A stretch of 64,000 nt of DNA from Sediminibacterium sp. (GTDB taxonomy: Bacteria > Bacteroidota > Bacteroidia > Chitinophagales > Chitinophagaceae): the NCBI GenBank assembly GCA_030158665.1, contig JAOASM010000034.1, positions 1 through 64,000 on the forward strand. Direction: 5' to 3'. How positions within the stretch are numbered: position 1 is the first letter of the stretch; each line of letters starts with the position of its first letter. The translations under genes were made by a program, and so were the position numbers. A model generated the notes under the pieces. That model did not search any database. It had not been told where the DNA came from and saw nothing but the letters and a program-made list of their open reading frames with translations. Positions 16,365 through 24,879 of this stretch are shown in pieces.

Positions 16365-19300
16365 ATGGCACTACCTTATCTTGTTAAACATATCTATAGT
16401 TACGGCACTGAAGAAGTGATCCGTCGTGGTAAACGCATTTTTGCATTAAAAAATATCGAATTGGTCAAATTCGATCCAATGATTGGCAACATTCATTGTC
16501 GCGTTAAAGACGATGGCTATACGACTTATTACAAAGTAACCATTGAAAATTTCACTTCAGCTGCAACCTTATCTTTAAGGTGCGGTTGTCCATATAATTT
16601 GTCTGAAGTTTGTAGACATAAAGCAGCTGCTTTATTTTTCATCCAAGATTTAATGGACAAGAATCAGTTGGAATACCAAGCTGCTTCTTACAAAACAACC
16701 CATACATTACTTAGAACAAAAGCAATCGATTTAAAATCGATTAAAATGCTTTGTTCGGCTGATACATTTGATAAGGCGGAGCAAACATTGAAAACAATTC
16801 GTCCACATGTTCTTTCGAGTGAAAACGAAAAAGTGGTAGCGGAGTTGGATATGGATGGCAAGACGCACCATTTGATCATACAAAAAAATGAAGAACGTTT
16901 TTTTGATACTTCTTGTGATTGTTTGTCTGAGACGGCTTATCCTTTATGTATTCATAAGACGATATTATTATTGCAATTGTTTCAATTAAAAGGGGCAGAT
17001 TATTTTGAGACCATTAGAAACTGGGATAGAGAAAAAAATAAACTGTTGGCTTTGTATGGTTATAGTCTTACCGATGATATCAAAGACAAGTTTGAATTTA
17101 CCTACCATGATGGGAAGCCTTTCTTGAAAGTACTTGATCCAAGTATCCAGAAAGTGAATGGCGGAGAGACTGTTACCAAAGCACCACCAATCGAAGTGGT
17201 TCGTTTTACGGTGCCTAGTAAAAAAGTAGACAGTGCTGATATGGACGAGACGCCAGTAAAAGGGGCGCAGAAAACCATACAGCGTTATGGATTGGTGATT
17301 CAACAAGATGAACACAACTATCCTTACTTATCATTTCATGTAGTTAGAGGGGAGGCAAATGAACAAGAAACAGATTATGTAGGTAAGGTAGAAAAAATAG
17401 ATATCTTAAAATTTGTCACACCCTATGACATGCATGAGGATGACAAAGCCTTATTGCAGTCTGTAAGGAAGTTGCAGCCAGTAGAGATGACTAAGTACTT
17501 GAATAAGAATTCACCTTTTCAAGGTATCTGGGATACCATTGTTCATGCTGATGAGGCGAGTTTACCTGACGAGACTAAAGAATTGATGCAGGAGTACTTA
17601 CATCCGAAAATGGAAAAAGTTTGGCGCGATTTATCAGAGCATCCATTTACCTACTTTGTAGGACATAATAAAACATTTACAACCGCAAATTTGGTGAAAT
17701 CTGAGTTGGTTTTCCATCCTGTGCAGCCAAGTTTTAAAGTGGAAAAAGAGGGCGAAGATTATATTGTGCACGCGCAAGTTGTATTGCCATCAGGACCGGT
17801 TGACTTAGTTGACAACCATGCCAAATCTTATTATTTATTCCAGCAAGCACAACAGTTTTACTATTGGAAAAATAGAACTGACTTAAGTTGGGTAGAACAA
17901 TTTTTACCAAAAGGACATCAAAAAGTGTCTGCAAAAGCATGGCCTAATTATTTACAGTCCACGGTATTGCCATTATCTAAAAATTACGTGGTGGCATTGG
18001 ATCATGTGTCTCAAGAAAAAGTAAAAGGGGTGAAGCCTCAATTGCAAATTCTTTTGAAAGAGAACGGGGATTATTTATTTTTCGAGCCTTTATTTGTTTA
18101 CCAAGATATTGTTGTACAAAAAGAAGATGGTCCGTCTGTGATTCAGCAGTTGGGTGACAAGCTCATGATCTTAGAACGTGATTTAGCTGCAGAGCGACAA
18201 TTAGTAGGTATTATAGAGCAATTGCACTCTGGATTTATCAGACCCAATGAGGGTAATGTATTGGCGTTAAAAGGAGCTGAAGTCTTAAAAAACAATTGGT
18301 TCTTTTTATTCATCGATACCTTAAAAGAAAAGCAAATCCCATTGTTTGGAACGGAACAATTAAAGCAATTTAAATTCAATACTGCTAAGCCAACTACTCG
18401 ATTATACATTAGTAGTAATACCGATTGGTTTGATGCAAAAGTGGAGATTTCATTCGGTGAACAAAAAGTGAGTATTCAAGACATCAAAACGATGTTGATG
18501 AATAAGCAGCAATTTGTACCATTAAAAGATGGCAGCTTGGGTGTATTGCCAGAACAATGGTTGAACAAATATGCTTTGTTGTTTAAAGTTGGAGAAGGTA
18601 AGACAGACAATTTAAAATTGAGCAAATACCATTTCTCTGTTTTAGATGAATTGTATCAACAACGTGACGAGGAAGAATTGATCTTCCAATTAGAGGGTAA
18701 ATTTGAAAAAATTAGAGAACATTACACCATCGCAGACGTGAAGCCTCCTGCGCATTTAGATCCTATTTTACGACCTTACCAAGCGAGTGGATTCCAATGG
18801 TTGAATTACCTTCACGATGTAGGCTGGGGTGGGATCTTGGCAGATGATATGGGATTGGGTAAAACCATTCAAACCCTATCTTTTTTGCAGCATCTAAAAG
18901 AAAAGCAAGGAAAGTTATTGGCTTTAGTGGTATGTCCAACTACCTTATTATTTAACTGGCAAAATGAATTGAAGAAATTTACGCCAAGTTTAAGTTTTAT
19001 GATTCACCATGGTGGCACAAGGAATAAAGCAAAATTAACAGATGGATCTATCGAAGTAATTATCACTACCTATGGTACATTAAGAAGCGATATTAAGAAT
19101 TTTGTAGAAGTGAAGTTTGATTATGTGATACTGGATGAAAGTCAGGCAATTAAAAATCCAACTAGTAAAGTAACTAAAGCAGCATGCTTATTAGATGCTG
19201 CGAATAAGCTTTGTTTAAGTGGTACGCCATTACAGAATAATACTTTTGATATTTATGCGCAAATGAATTTCTTGAATCCTGGTATGTTGGGTTCGGTGGA

Positions 19301-20153
19301 ATATTTTAAGCATAATTTTTCGATGCCAATTGACAAATTTGATGAGAAGGAGCAAAAAGAACATTTGCGTAAATTTGTTTTTCCATTTATCTTAAGAAGG
19401 ACCAAAGAGCAAGTGGCAAAGGATTTGCCAGAAAAGCAAGAAATGGTTTTGTACTGTGAAATGGGGGCTGCTCAACGTAAGATCTATGAGGCCTATAGAA
19501 ACGATTACCGTGATAAATTAATGGGACTAGTAGAAGAGAAGGGTGTGCAGAAAGCACAATTGTCCATTTTACAAGGCTTGATGAAATTGCGTCAAATTTG
19601 TGATAGTCCAGCCATCATTAAAGATGAAACTTATCCTAACGAATCGGTTAAACTAGATGAATTGACGCGTGAGATTGCAGAAAATATTGGCGAACATAAA
19701 GCATTGGTTTTCTCTCAGTTCTTAGGTATGTTAGGATTAATTAGAGAAGCGTTGACTAAGCTTGGAATTGATCACGAATATTTTGATGGAAGTAGTACGA
19801 TACAAGAAAGAGAAAAAGCGATTGATCGTTTCCAAAATGATCCAAACTGTCGTGTTTTCTTAATCTCATTAAAAGCCGGTGGTGTGGGTCTTAACTTAAC
19901 CGCAGCTGATTATGTTTATATTGTAGATCCTTGGTGGAACCCGGCTGTAGAGCAACAAGCCATTGATAGAACGCATCGTATTGGACAAACTAAAAACATC
20001 TTCGCTTATCGTATGATCTGTAATGATACTGTGGAAGATAAAATACTGAAACTACAGGACAGAAAAAGATCGCTAGCAAAAGAATTAATTTCTGATGAAG
20101 ATGGATTTGTGAAATCCTTGACCAAAGATGATATCAATTATTTATTTAGTTAA
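16365..20153 (+). CDS. SNF2 family helicase with SWIM zinc fingers
   Basis: 1262 residues. N-terminal SWIM finger at about 71-90 (C-x-C, then EVCRHKAAAL); a second cysteine/histidine cluster CDCLSETAYPLCIHKTI at about 185-202. A long middle region of unknown fold follows. The SNF2 ATPase starts at about 790: motif I DDMGLGKTIQ (about 826-835), motif II DESQ (about 923), motif III LSGTPLQNN, motif V LISLKAGGVGLNL and motif VI QAIDRTHRIGQ. It is a DNA-dependent ATPase that translocates on duplex DNA; bacterial members are of unclear role, possibly remodelling RNA polymerase-DNA complexes. Single gene with its own promoter and terminator. Confidence 0.95.
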   Translation: MALPYLVKHIYSYGTEEVIRRGKRIFALKNIELVKFDPMIGNIHCRVKDDGYTTYYKVTIENFTSAATLSLRCGCPYNLSEVCRHKAAALFFIQDLMDKNQLEYQAASYKTTHTLLRTKAIDLKSIKMLCSADTFDKAEQTLKTIRPHVLSSENEKVVAELDMDGKTHHLIIQKNEERFFDTSCDCLSETAYPLCIHKTILLLQLFQLKGADYFETIRNWDREKNKLLALYGYSLTDDIKDKFEFTYHDGKPFLKVLDPSIQKVNGGETVTKAPPIEVVRFTVPSKKVDSADMDETPVKGAQKTIQRYGLVIQQDEHNYPYLSFHVVRGEANEQETDYVGKVEKIDILKFVTPYDMHEDDKALLQSVRKLQPVEMTKYLNKNSPFQGIWDTIVHADEASLPDETKELMQEYLHPKMEKVWRDLSEHPFTYFVGHNKTFTTANLVKSELVFHPVQPSFKVEKEGEDYIVHAQVVLPSGPVDLVDNHAKSYYLFQQAQQFYYWKNRTDLSWVEQFLPKGHQKVSAKAWPNYLQSTVLPLSKNYVVALDHVSQEKVKGVKPQLQILLKENGDYLFFEPLFVYQDIVVQKEDGPSVIQQLGDKLMILERDLAAERQLVGIIEQLHSGFIRPNEGNVLALKGAEVLKNNWFFLFIDTLKEKQIPLFGTEQLKQFKFNTAKPTTRLYISSNTDWFDAKVEISFGEQKVSIQDIKTMLMNKQQFVPLKDGSLGVLPEQWLNKYALLFKVGEGKTDNLKLSKYHFSVLDELYQQRDEEELIFQLEGKFEKIREHYTIADVKPPAHLDPILRPYQASGFQWLNYLHDVGWGGILADDMGLGKTIQTLSFLQHLKEKQGKLLALVVCPTTLLFNWQNELKKFTPSLSFMIHHGGTRNKAKLTDGSIEVIITTYGTLRSDIKNFVEVKFDYVILDESQAIKNPTSKVTKAACLLDAANKLCLSGTPLQNNTFDIYAQMNFLNPGMLGSVEYFKHNFSMPIDKFDEKEQKEHLRKFVFPFILRRTKEQVAKDLPEKQEMVLYCEMGAAQRKIYEAYRNDYRDKLMGLVEEKGVQKAQLSILQGLMKLRQICDSPAIIKDETYPNESVKLDELTREIAENIGEHKALVFSQFLGMLGLIREALTKLGIDHEYFDGSSTIQEREKAIDRFQNDPNCRVFLISLKAGGVGLNLTAADYVYIVDPWWNPAVEQQAIDRTHRIGQTKNIFAYRMICNDTVEDKILKLQDRKRSLAKELISDEDGFVKSLTKDDINYLFS

Positions 20154-20171
20154 TACATAGTTGCAAAAACT

Positions 20172-20206
20172 AAAATGCCCCAAGTGATTCATTTGGGGCA
20201 TTTTTA
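20172..20206. terminator. Bidirectional terminator between the SNF2 gene and the YHS lipoprotein gene
   Basis: AAATGCCCCAA/TTGGGGCATTT stem, nine-base loop, T5 on the right and A-rich on the left, so usable from both convergent genes. It shares ACTAAAATGCCCC with the serS and pspC terminators. Confidence 0.85.
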
Positions 20207-20226
20207 TAAAAGATCAAAGCAGTCTG

Positions 20227-20550
20227 TTATTTCATCTCTGCAGCGGCAATACTTGCTTTTGGATTTTTTAAGAATTCTTCTTTACATCCAGCAGAACAAA
20301 AGCCCAATACTTTATTGTCATAATGCGCTGTATCGCTGATACCAGCAGTGACAGGCATACCACAAGTAGGATCTTTTTTATTGTCAACTAAGCTAATGTC
20401 ATAGCTGGTGACTGAATCTTCAGTTGCAGTAGTTGCTGCCGTACTATCCATTGTGGCTGAAGTGGTCGCTGTGTTGTTGCCACAAGCCATTAAGAAGATA
20501 CTTAAAGCGATGAAGCTAATGCGCAAACCCATATTGATGTTCTTTTTCAT
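20227..20550 (-). CDS. YHS-domain lipoprotein
   Basis: 107 residues from ATG 20550. Basic N-terminus and hydrophobic core followed by a lipobox ending in MAC, predicting a membrane-anchored lipoprotein. A Thr/Ala-rich linker leads to a YHS domain (about 58-100) with the metal-binding cysteines in KDPTCGMPV and LGFCSAGCKEEF. YHS domains bind transition metals such as copper and occur with metal transporters, but no such gene is adjacent. The frame reaches further upstream, but a -7 element sits 15 bases before this ATG. Confidence 0.85.
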   Translation of the reverse strand: MKKNINMGLRISFIALSIFLMACGNNTATTSATMDSTAATTATEDSVTSYDISLVDNKKDPTCGMPVTAGISDTAHYDNKVLGFCSAGCKEEFLKNPKASIAAAEMK

Positions 20551-20565
20551 AATGAATGATTTGTA

Positions 20566-20573
20566 CAAAGTTA
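20566..20573 (-). promoter_or_regulatory. -7 element TAACTTTG of the YHS lipoprotein gene
   Basis: Exact TAnnTTTG match on the minus strand, 15 bases before ATG 20550. It shows that the structured block at 20759-20902 is not part of this gene's leader. Confidence 0.65.
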
Positions 20574-20758
20574 GGATTTCAATGAAAATGGGCCATAAAA
20601 TCACGAAATAAAACTAACAAGTATTCATATATGGGCTTAAATCTGACTTCAAAAGGCATAAAATTCAAATTTGCTTTTTCGAAGTCCTGTTTTGTCTATT
20701 TTATTGCATAATTTTGTCTTCAAGATGAAACAAGGAAATACACATACAACTTTCATGA

Positions 20759-20902
20759 CTGCAAATTTTGCAGCATCCCTTGTTTTGCACAGTCCCATTA
20801 GGCTGCCGCAATCTCCGCGACGCGGATTCTGATAGGACGAGCAGTTGGCAATTGCCCCTATCAGTGGAAAAATCCCCGAAAGCATTTTAACGCCAGAACT
20901 GT
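20759..20902 (+). promoter_or_regulatory. Inverted-repeat-rich leader of the arginine operon
   Basis: The 376-base gap 20551-20926 has no convincing gene. This part is richer in G+C than its surroundings and holds several dyads: CTGCAAA-T-TTTGCAG (20759-20773); CCGC/GCGG within AAT...ATT (20810-20828); CTGATAGG/CCTATCAG (20829-20836 and 20857-20864) enclosing the palindrome GGCAATTGCC (20847-20856); and a possible closing pair ACAGT/ACTGT (20789-20793, 20898-20902). It ends 24 bases before the first arginine gene. I matched it to no known riboswitch. It may be a cis-regulatory RNA, or an operator plus leader. Confidence 0.5.
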
Positions 20903-20926
20903 CATTCCTTTAAATTTTATTGATCA

Positions 20927-21466
20927 TTGGAACAGAAAATAATAGTACGTGTTGCCCATGTTGGCGATACATCATATGCAAATGCAATTACAGACGAGAT
21001 GGAAGCTTCTGCTAAAGCTCGAGGAACAGGTATTGCAAAAAGAAGTCCAGCTTATGTGGCTCAAAAAATAGAAGAAGGTAAATCTGTGATTGCACATACC
21101 GAAGAAGGTGTTTGGGTTGGCTTTTGCTATATTGAAGCTTGGCAACATGGCCAGTTTGTAGCCAATAGTGGATTGATTGTAGCACCTGCGTTTAGAAAAA
21201 CAGGTATCGCAAAAAAAATCAAGCAGGCTATTTTTCAATTGTCAATAGATAAATATCCAAATGCAAAAATATTTGGTTTAACCACAGGACTAGCTGTGAT
21301 GAAAATCAATAGTGAATTAGGTTACGAGCCAGTCACCTATAGTGAATTAACAGATGATGAAGAATTTTGGGCTGGTTGCAAGAGCTGTGTGAATTATGAA
21401 ATTCTAATGAGTAAAGATCGCAAGAACTGTATGTGTACTGCGATGTTGTATGAACCAAAAAAATAA
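20927..21466 (+). CDS. GNAT family N-acetyltransferase, first gene of the arginine cluster
   Basis: 179 residues with the GNAT acetyl-CoA motif at about 83-105 (LIVAPAFRKTGIAKKIKQAI). The start must be TTG 20927: an in-frame stop lies six bases upstream and the next ATG would remove the first beta strand. It precedes argG by six bases, so it probably performs the N-acylation of glutamate that opens the pathway (ArgA-like role), since no argJ or classical argA is in the cluster. Whether acetyl or another acyl group is transferred cannot be read from the sequence. Confidence 0.8.
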   Translation: MEQKIIVRVAHVGDTSYANAITDEMEASAKARGTGIAKRSPAYVAQKIEEGKSVIAHTEEGVWVGFCYIEAWQHGQFVANSGLIVAPAFRKTGIAKKIKQAIFQLSIDKYPNAKIFGLTTGLAVMKINSELGYEPVTYSELTDDEEFWAGCKSCVNYEILMSKDRKNCMCTAMLYEPKK

Positions 21467-21472
21467 TTAAGC

Positions 21473-22669
21473 ATGGAAAAAGTTGTCTTAGGATTTAGTG
21501 CTGGCTTGGATACTACATTTTGTGTAAAGTATTTATCAGAAGATAAAGGTTTAGAAGTGCATAGTGTGGTAGTCAATACGGGCGGATTTGATGAAGCTGA
21601 GTTAAAAAAAATTGAAGCACATGCCTATGCCTTGGGTGTAAAATCACACACAACCATTCAGGCTGTAGAAGGGTATTATGATAGTATCATTAAGTATTTG
21701 ATTTATGGAAATGTACTAAAGAACAATACTTATCCATTGAGTGTAAGTGCTGAACGTTTGAGTCAGGCTTTACATATTGCTGCTCATGTCAAAAAATTAG
21801 ATGCAAAATTGGTGGCACATGGCAGTACAGGTGCAGGGAATGATCAAGTTCGATTTGATATGATTTTTCAGATCATGATTCCTGGAGTTGAAATTCTAAC
21901 ACCTATCCGTGATTTACAATTAAGTAGAGAAGCTGAAATAGACTATTTAAAGTCAAAAGGGGTGGAGATGAATTTTGAAAAAGCAGCTTACTCAATCAAT
22001 AAAGGATTATGGGGTACTAGCGTAGGAGGTAAGGAGACATTGCAATCTAAAGGAATTTTACCTGAATCTGCATGGCCTACACCTATGACTAAAGAAGGTG
22101 CAACCGAAGAGATGGTGATTGGTTTTGAAAAAGGGGAACTAGTAAAAGTGAATGGGCAAACATTTGCACATCCAACAGCAGCAATACAATATATTCAAAC
22201 CATTGCTGGTGCATATGGGATTGGCAGAGATATCCATGTGGGCGATACGATTATTGGTATTAAAGGCAGAGTAGGTTTTGAAGCTGCCGCACCCATGGTG
22301 ATTTTAAAAGCCCATCATGCATTAGAAAAACATGTTTTGACAAAGTGGCAATTGTCATGGAAAGATCAGTTAGCACAATTTTATGGCAACTGGTTACATG
22401 AAGGTCAAATTTTAGATCCAGTGATGCGTGATATAGAAGCCTATTTATCGAACTCTCAAGAACAAGTGACTGGTGAAGTGTTTGTTCAATTGAGTCCTTA
22501 TCGATTTCAAATCATTGGCATCGATTCGGCTAACGATTTAATGAGCGCTAAGTTTGGTAAATACGGCGAGATGAATACAGGCTGGACAGGTGCTGACGTG
22601 AGAGGCTTCACTAAGATATTCGGCAATCAAGTGGGTATTTATCATCATGTGAAAGAAAGTAATAAATAA
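21473..22669 (+). CDS. argG: Argininosuccinate synthase
   Basis: Joins citrulline and aspartate with ATP to form argininosuccinate. 398 residues, normal length. The ATP pyrophosphatase P-loop is GFSAGLDTTF at residues 7-16; the usual form is SGGLDTS, so Ala and Thr replace Gly and Ser. Further family segments: AHGSTGAGNDQVRFD and SAYxINKGLWG-type sequence AAYSINKGLWGTSVGG. Second gene of the arginine operon; a 45-base gap with a seven-pair hairpin (22672-22690) separates it from argC. Confidence 0.95.
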   Translation: MEKVVLGFSAGLDTTFCVKYLSEDKGLEVHSVVVNTGGFDEAELKKIEAHAYALGVKSHTTIQAVEGYYDSIIKYLIYGNVLKNNTYPLSVSAERLSQALHIAAHVKKLDAKLVAHGSTGAGNDQVRFDMIFQIMIPGVEILTPIRDLQLSREAEIDYLKSKGVEMNFEKAAYSINKGLWGTSVGGKETLQSKGILPESAWPTPMTKEGATEEMVIGFEKGELVKVNGQTFAHPTAAIQYIQTIAGAYGIGRDIHVGDTIIGIKGRVGFEAAAPMVILKAHHALEKHVLTKWQLSWKDQLAQFYGNWLHEGQILDPVMRDIEAYLSNSQEQVTGEVFVQLSPYRFQIIGIDSANDLMSAKFGKYGEMNTGWTGADVRGFTKIFGNQVGIYHHVKESNK

Positions 22670-22714
22670 GCATCGTCCAGATTGGATGATTGTTCATGGT
22701 TTAAATAAATAAAG

Positions 22715-23695
22715 ATGCAAAAAGTAAAAATTGGAATTGTAGGAGGAGCAGGTTATACGGGTGGTGAATTGCTACGTGTGTTATTGCGCCATCCCAATGC
22801 AGCGATTACTTTTGTGCATAGTACAAGCAATGCAGGCGAATTAGTGAGCAAAGTACATACAGATTTAATTGGAGAAACTGATTTAAAATTTGCAAGTGAA
22901 TTAAATCAAAATATTGATCTCCTTTTTTTATGTGTTGGACATGGGGATGCTAAGCAATTTTTAGCTGCACATGCAATAGAAGCCAATATTAAAATAATTG
23001 ACCTATCCCAGGATTTTAGATTAAGCAATGATGCAACAATGGGTGATAGAACCTTTGTATATGGTTTGCCAGAACTACAAAGAGGGGCCATTCAAAAAGC
23101 CAATCATATTGCTAACCCTGGATGTTTTGCTACAGCGATTCAGCTAGGGCTATTGCCATTGGCTGCTAAAGGACTATTGACAGATGTGTATACTACTGGT
23201 ATTACTGGTTCGACTGGTGCTGGACAAAGTTTGTCAGCAACAAGTCATTTTAGCTGGAGAGCAAATAATATTCAAGCATACAAAACATTGCAGCACCAGC
23301 ACCTACATGAGATAGGACAAAGCCTGGCGCAATTGCAAGGGAATCAACATGCAGCGGTCCACTTTGTGCCATGGAGGGGTGATTTTACAAGAGGTATTTT
23401 TGTAACTTCTGTCATTGCATCTGATTTGACAATTGATGATTTGTATACATTATATGAAACGTATTATGCAGGACATGCATTTACACATGTGTCAAAAAAT
23501 AATATCGATTTAAAACAAGTAGTGAACACCAATAAATGTTTGATCCATATTGAAAAGCAGGGTAATAAAATTGCGATTCATTCTGTGATTGATAATTTAT
23601 TAAAAGGCGCAGTGGGTCAAGCGGTTCAAAATATGAATTTGATGTTTGATCTTGAAGAATCAACTGGCTTGCAATTGAAAGCAAATTATTTTTAA
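22715..23695 (+). CDS. argC: N-acetyl-gamma-glutamyl-phosphate reductase
   Basis: NADPH-dependent reduction of N-acyl-glutamyl phosphate to the semialdehyde, third step of ornithine synthesis. 326 residues. The Rossmann motif GIVGGAGYTGGELLR is at 7-21, and the catalytic cysteine is C137 in ANPGCFATA. C-terminal HFVPWRGDFTRGI matches the family. Same strand and tight spacing (23 bases) with argD. Confidence 0.96.
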   Translation: MQKVKIGIVGGAGYTGGELLRVLLRHPNAAITFVHSTSNAGELVSKVHTDLIGETDLKFASELNQNIDLLFLCVGHGDAKQFLAAHAIEANIKIIDLSQDFRLSNDATMGDRTFVYGLPELQRGAIQKANHIANPGCFATAIQLGLLPLAAKGLLTDVYTTGITGSTGAGQSLSATSHFSWRANNIQAYKTLQHQHLHEIGQSLAQLQGNQHAAVHFVPWRGDFTRGIFVTSVIASDLTIDDLYTLYETYYAGHAFTHVSKNNIDLKQVVNTNKCLIHIEKQGNKIAIHSVIDNLLKGAVGQAVQNMNLMFDLEESTGLQLKANYF

Positions 23696-23718
23696 TATCC
23701 AACAAAAAATTTAACCTC

Positions 23719-24870
23719 ATGTCTTTATTCAATGTATACCCTTTAAATCCAATCGCCATCACAAAAGCTGCAGGCAGCCGTGTATGGGATGATAAAGGAC
23801 AGGAATATTTAGATATGTATGGCGGACATGCTGTGATCAGTATTGGTCATACACATCCACATTGGGTAAAAAGAATAGAAGACCAATTGCATGCCATTGC
23901 TTTTTATTCTAATTCAGTGATCATGCCGATTCAGTCTCAATTGGCAGATGCCATAAATACAATTAGTGGTAAAAAAGATTTCCAATTATTCTTATGTAAT
24001 AGTGGGGCAGAAGCCAATGAGAATGCATTGAAGTTGGCTTCCTTTCATACAGGCAGAAAAAAAATTATTGCGTTTAAAAAAGCGTTTCATGGCAGAACTT
24101 CATTAGCAGTCGCTGTTACAGACAATCCAAGTATTGTGGCGCCTGTAAACGAAACAGATAATATCATCTTCCTTCCCTTGAACGATATCGCTGCTTTACA
24201 AACCTGTTTTGCTGAGCAAGGCGATCAAATTGCTGCAGTTATAATTGAAGGGATACAAGGTGTTGCTGGAATCTATGAAGCATCGGATGCATTTTTACAA
24301 GCTATCAGAAAAGCATGTGATGATTATGGTGCAGTGTATATAGCGGATAGTGTGCAATGTGGATACGGAAGAACGGGTCAGTTTTTTGCACACGACCATG
24401 CTGGTGTAAACGCAGATATTTATTCTATGGCAAAAGGTATGGGCAATGGATTCCCTATTGGCGGAATACTTATTGCGCCTCATATTCAAGCTAAGTTTGG
24501 CATGCTTGGTACTACTTTTGGCGGTAATCCATTGGCTTGCGCTGCGGCTTTGGCAGTGATAGAAGTGATGCAAAAGGAACAATTGATACAAACAGCTAAA
24601 ACGAATGGCGATTACTTGATTCAGGCGCTTAAACAAATTCAAGGCATTAAAGAAGTAAGAGGAAGAGGTCTGATGATTGGTTTTGAAATGGATCCATCTT
24701 TGCAAGACATTAGAAAAACTTTATTAAACGATTTTATGGTGTTTACAGGGGAAGCTAAGCCGAATGTCATTCGATTGTTGCCTTCCTTGGCCATCACGAA
24801 AAATGATATTGATCTATTTTTAAAAAGATTGCAGGATGCCATTGCATTATTGCAACAAAAGACGATTTAA
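23719..24870 (+). CDS. argD: Acetylornithine aminotransferase
   Basis: Class III PLP aminotransferase, 383 residues, converting N-acyl-glutamate semialdehyde to N-acyl-ornithine. PLP lysine K239 in SMAKGMGNGFPIGG; the phosphate-binding region SGAEANENALKLA and the acidic DSVQCGYGRTG (Asp contacting the pyridine nitrogen) are present. In other members the same enzyme acts on succinyldiaminopimelate. Placed between argC and argF'. Confidence 0.94.
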   Translation: MSLFNVYPLNPIAITKAAGSRVWDDKGQEYLDMYGGHAVISIGHTHPHWVKRIEDQLHAIAFYSNSVIMPIQSQLADAINTISGKKDFQLFLCNSGAEANENALKLASFHTGRKKIIAFKKAFHGRTSLAVAVTDNPSIVAPVNETDNIIFLPLNDIAALQTCFAEQGDQIAAVIIEGIQGVAGIYEASDAFLQAIRKACDDYGAVYIADSVQCGYGRTGQFFAHDHAGVNADIYSMAKGMGNGFPIGGILIAPHIQAKFGMLGTTFGGNPLACAAALAVIEVMQKEQLIQTAKTNGDYLIQALKQIQGIKEVRGRGLMIGFEMDPSLQDIRKTLLNDFMVFTGEAKPNVIRLLPSLAITKNDIDLFLKRLQDAIALLQQKTI

Positions 24871-24879
24871 TTACAACAA

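Noticed and set aside
20649..20885. A 78-codon minus-strand open frame in the gap before the arginine cluster
   Set aside because: Its composition (scattered Cys, Lys-rich end) resembles no protein, it overlaps the inverted repeats, and the -7 element of the neighbouring lipoprotein gene lies downstream of it. More likely chance.
20759..20902. Cobalamin riboswitch in the arginine leader
   Set aside because: I compared both strands with the B12-box pattern; the conserved core is absent and the downstream genes do not concern B12.
22670..22714. Hairpin ATCGTCC/GGATGAT between argG and argC as a terminator
   Set aside because: Only seven pairs with a wobble and no T-tract; genes on both sides belong to the same pathway. 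At most a processing or stability element.
24295..24705. A 136-codon minus-strand frame inside argD
   Set aside because: Fully antisense to argD, with His/Ser/Thr-rich non-protein-like composition.
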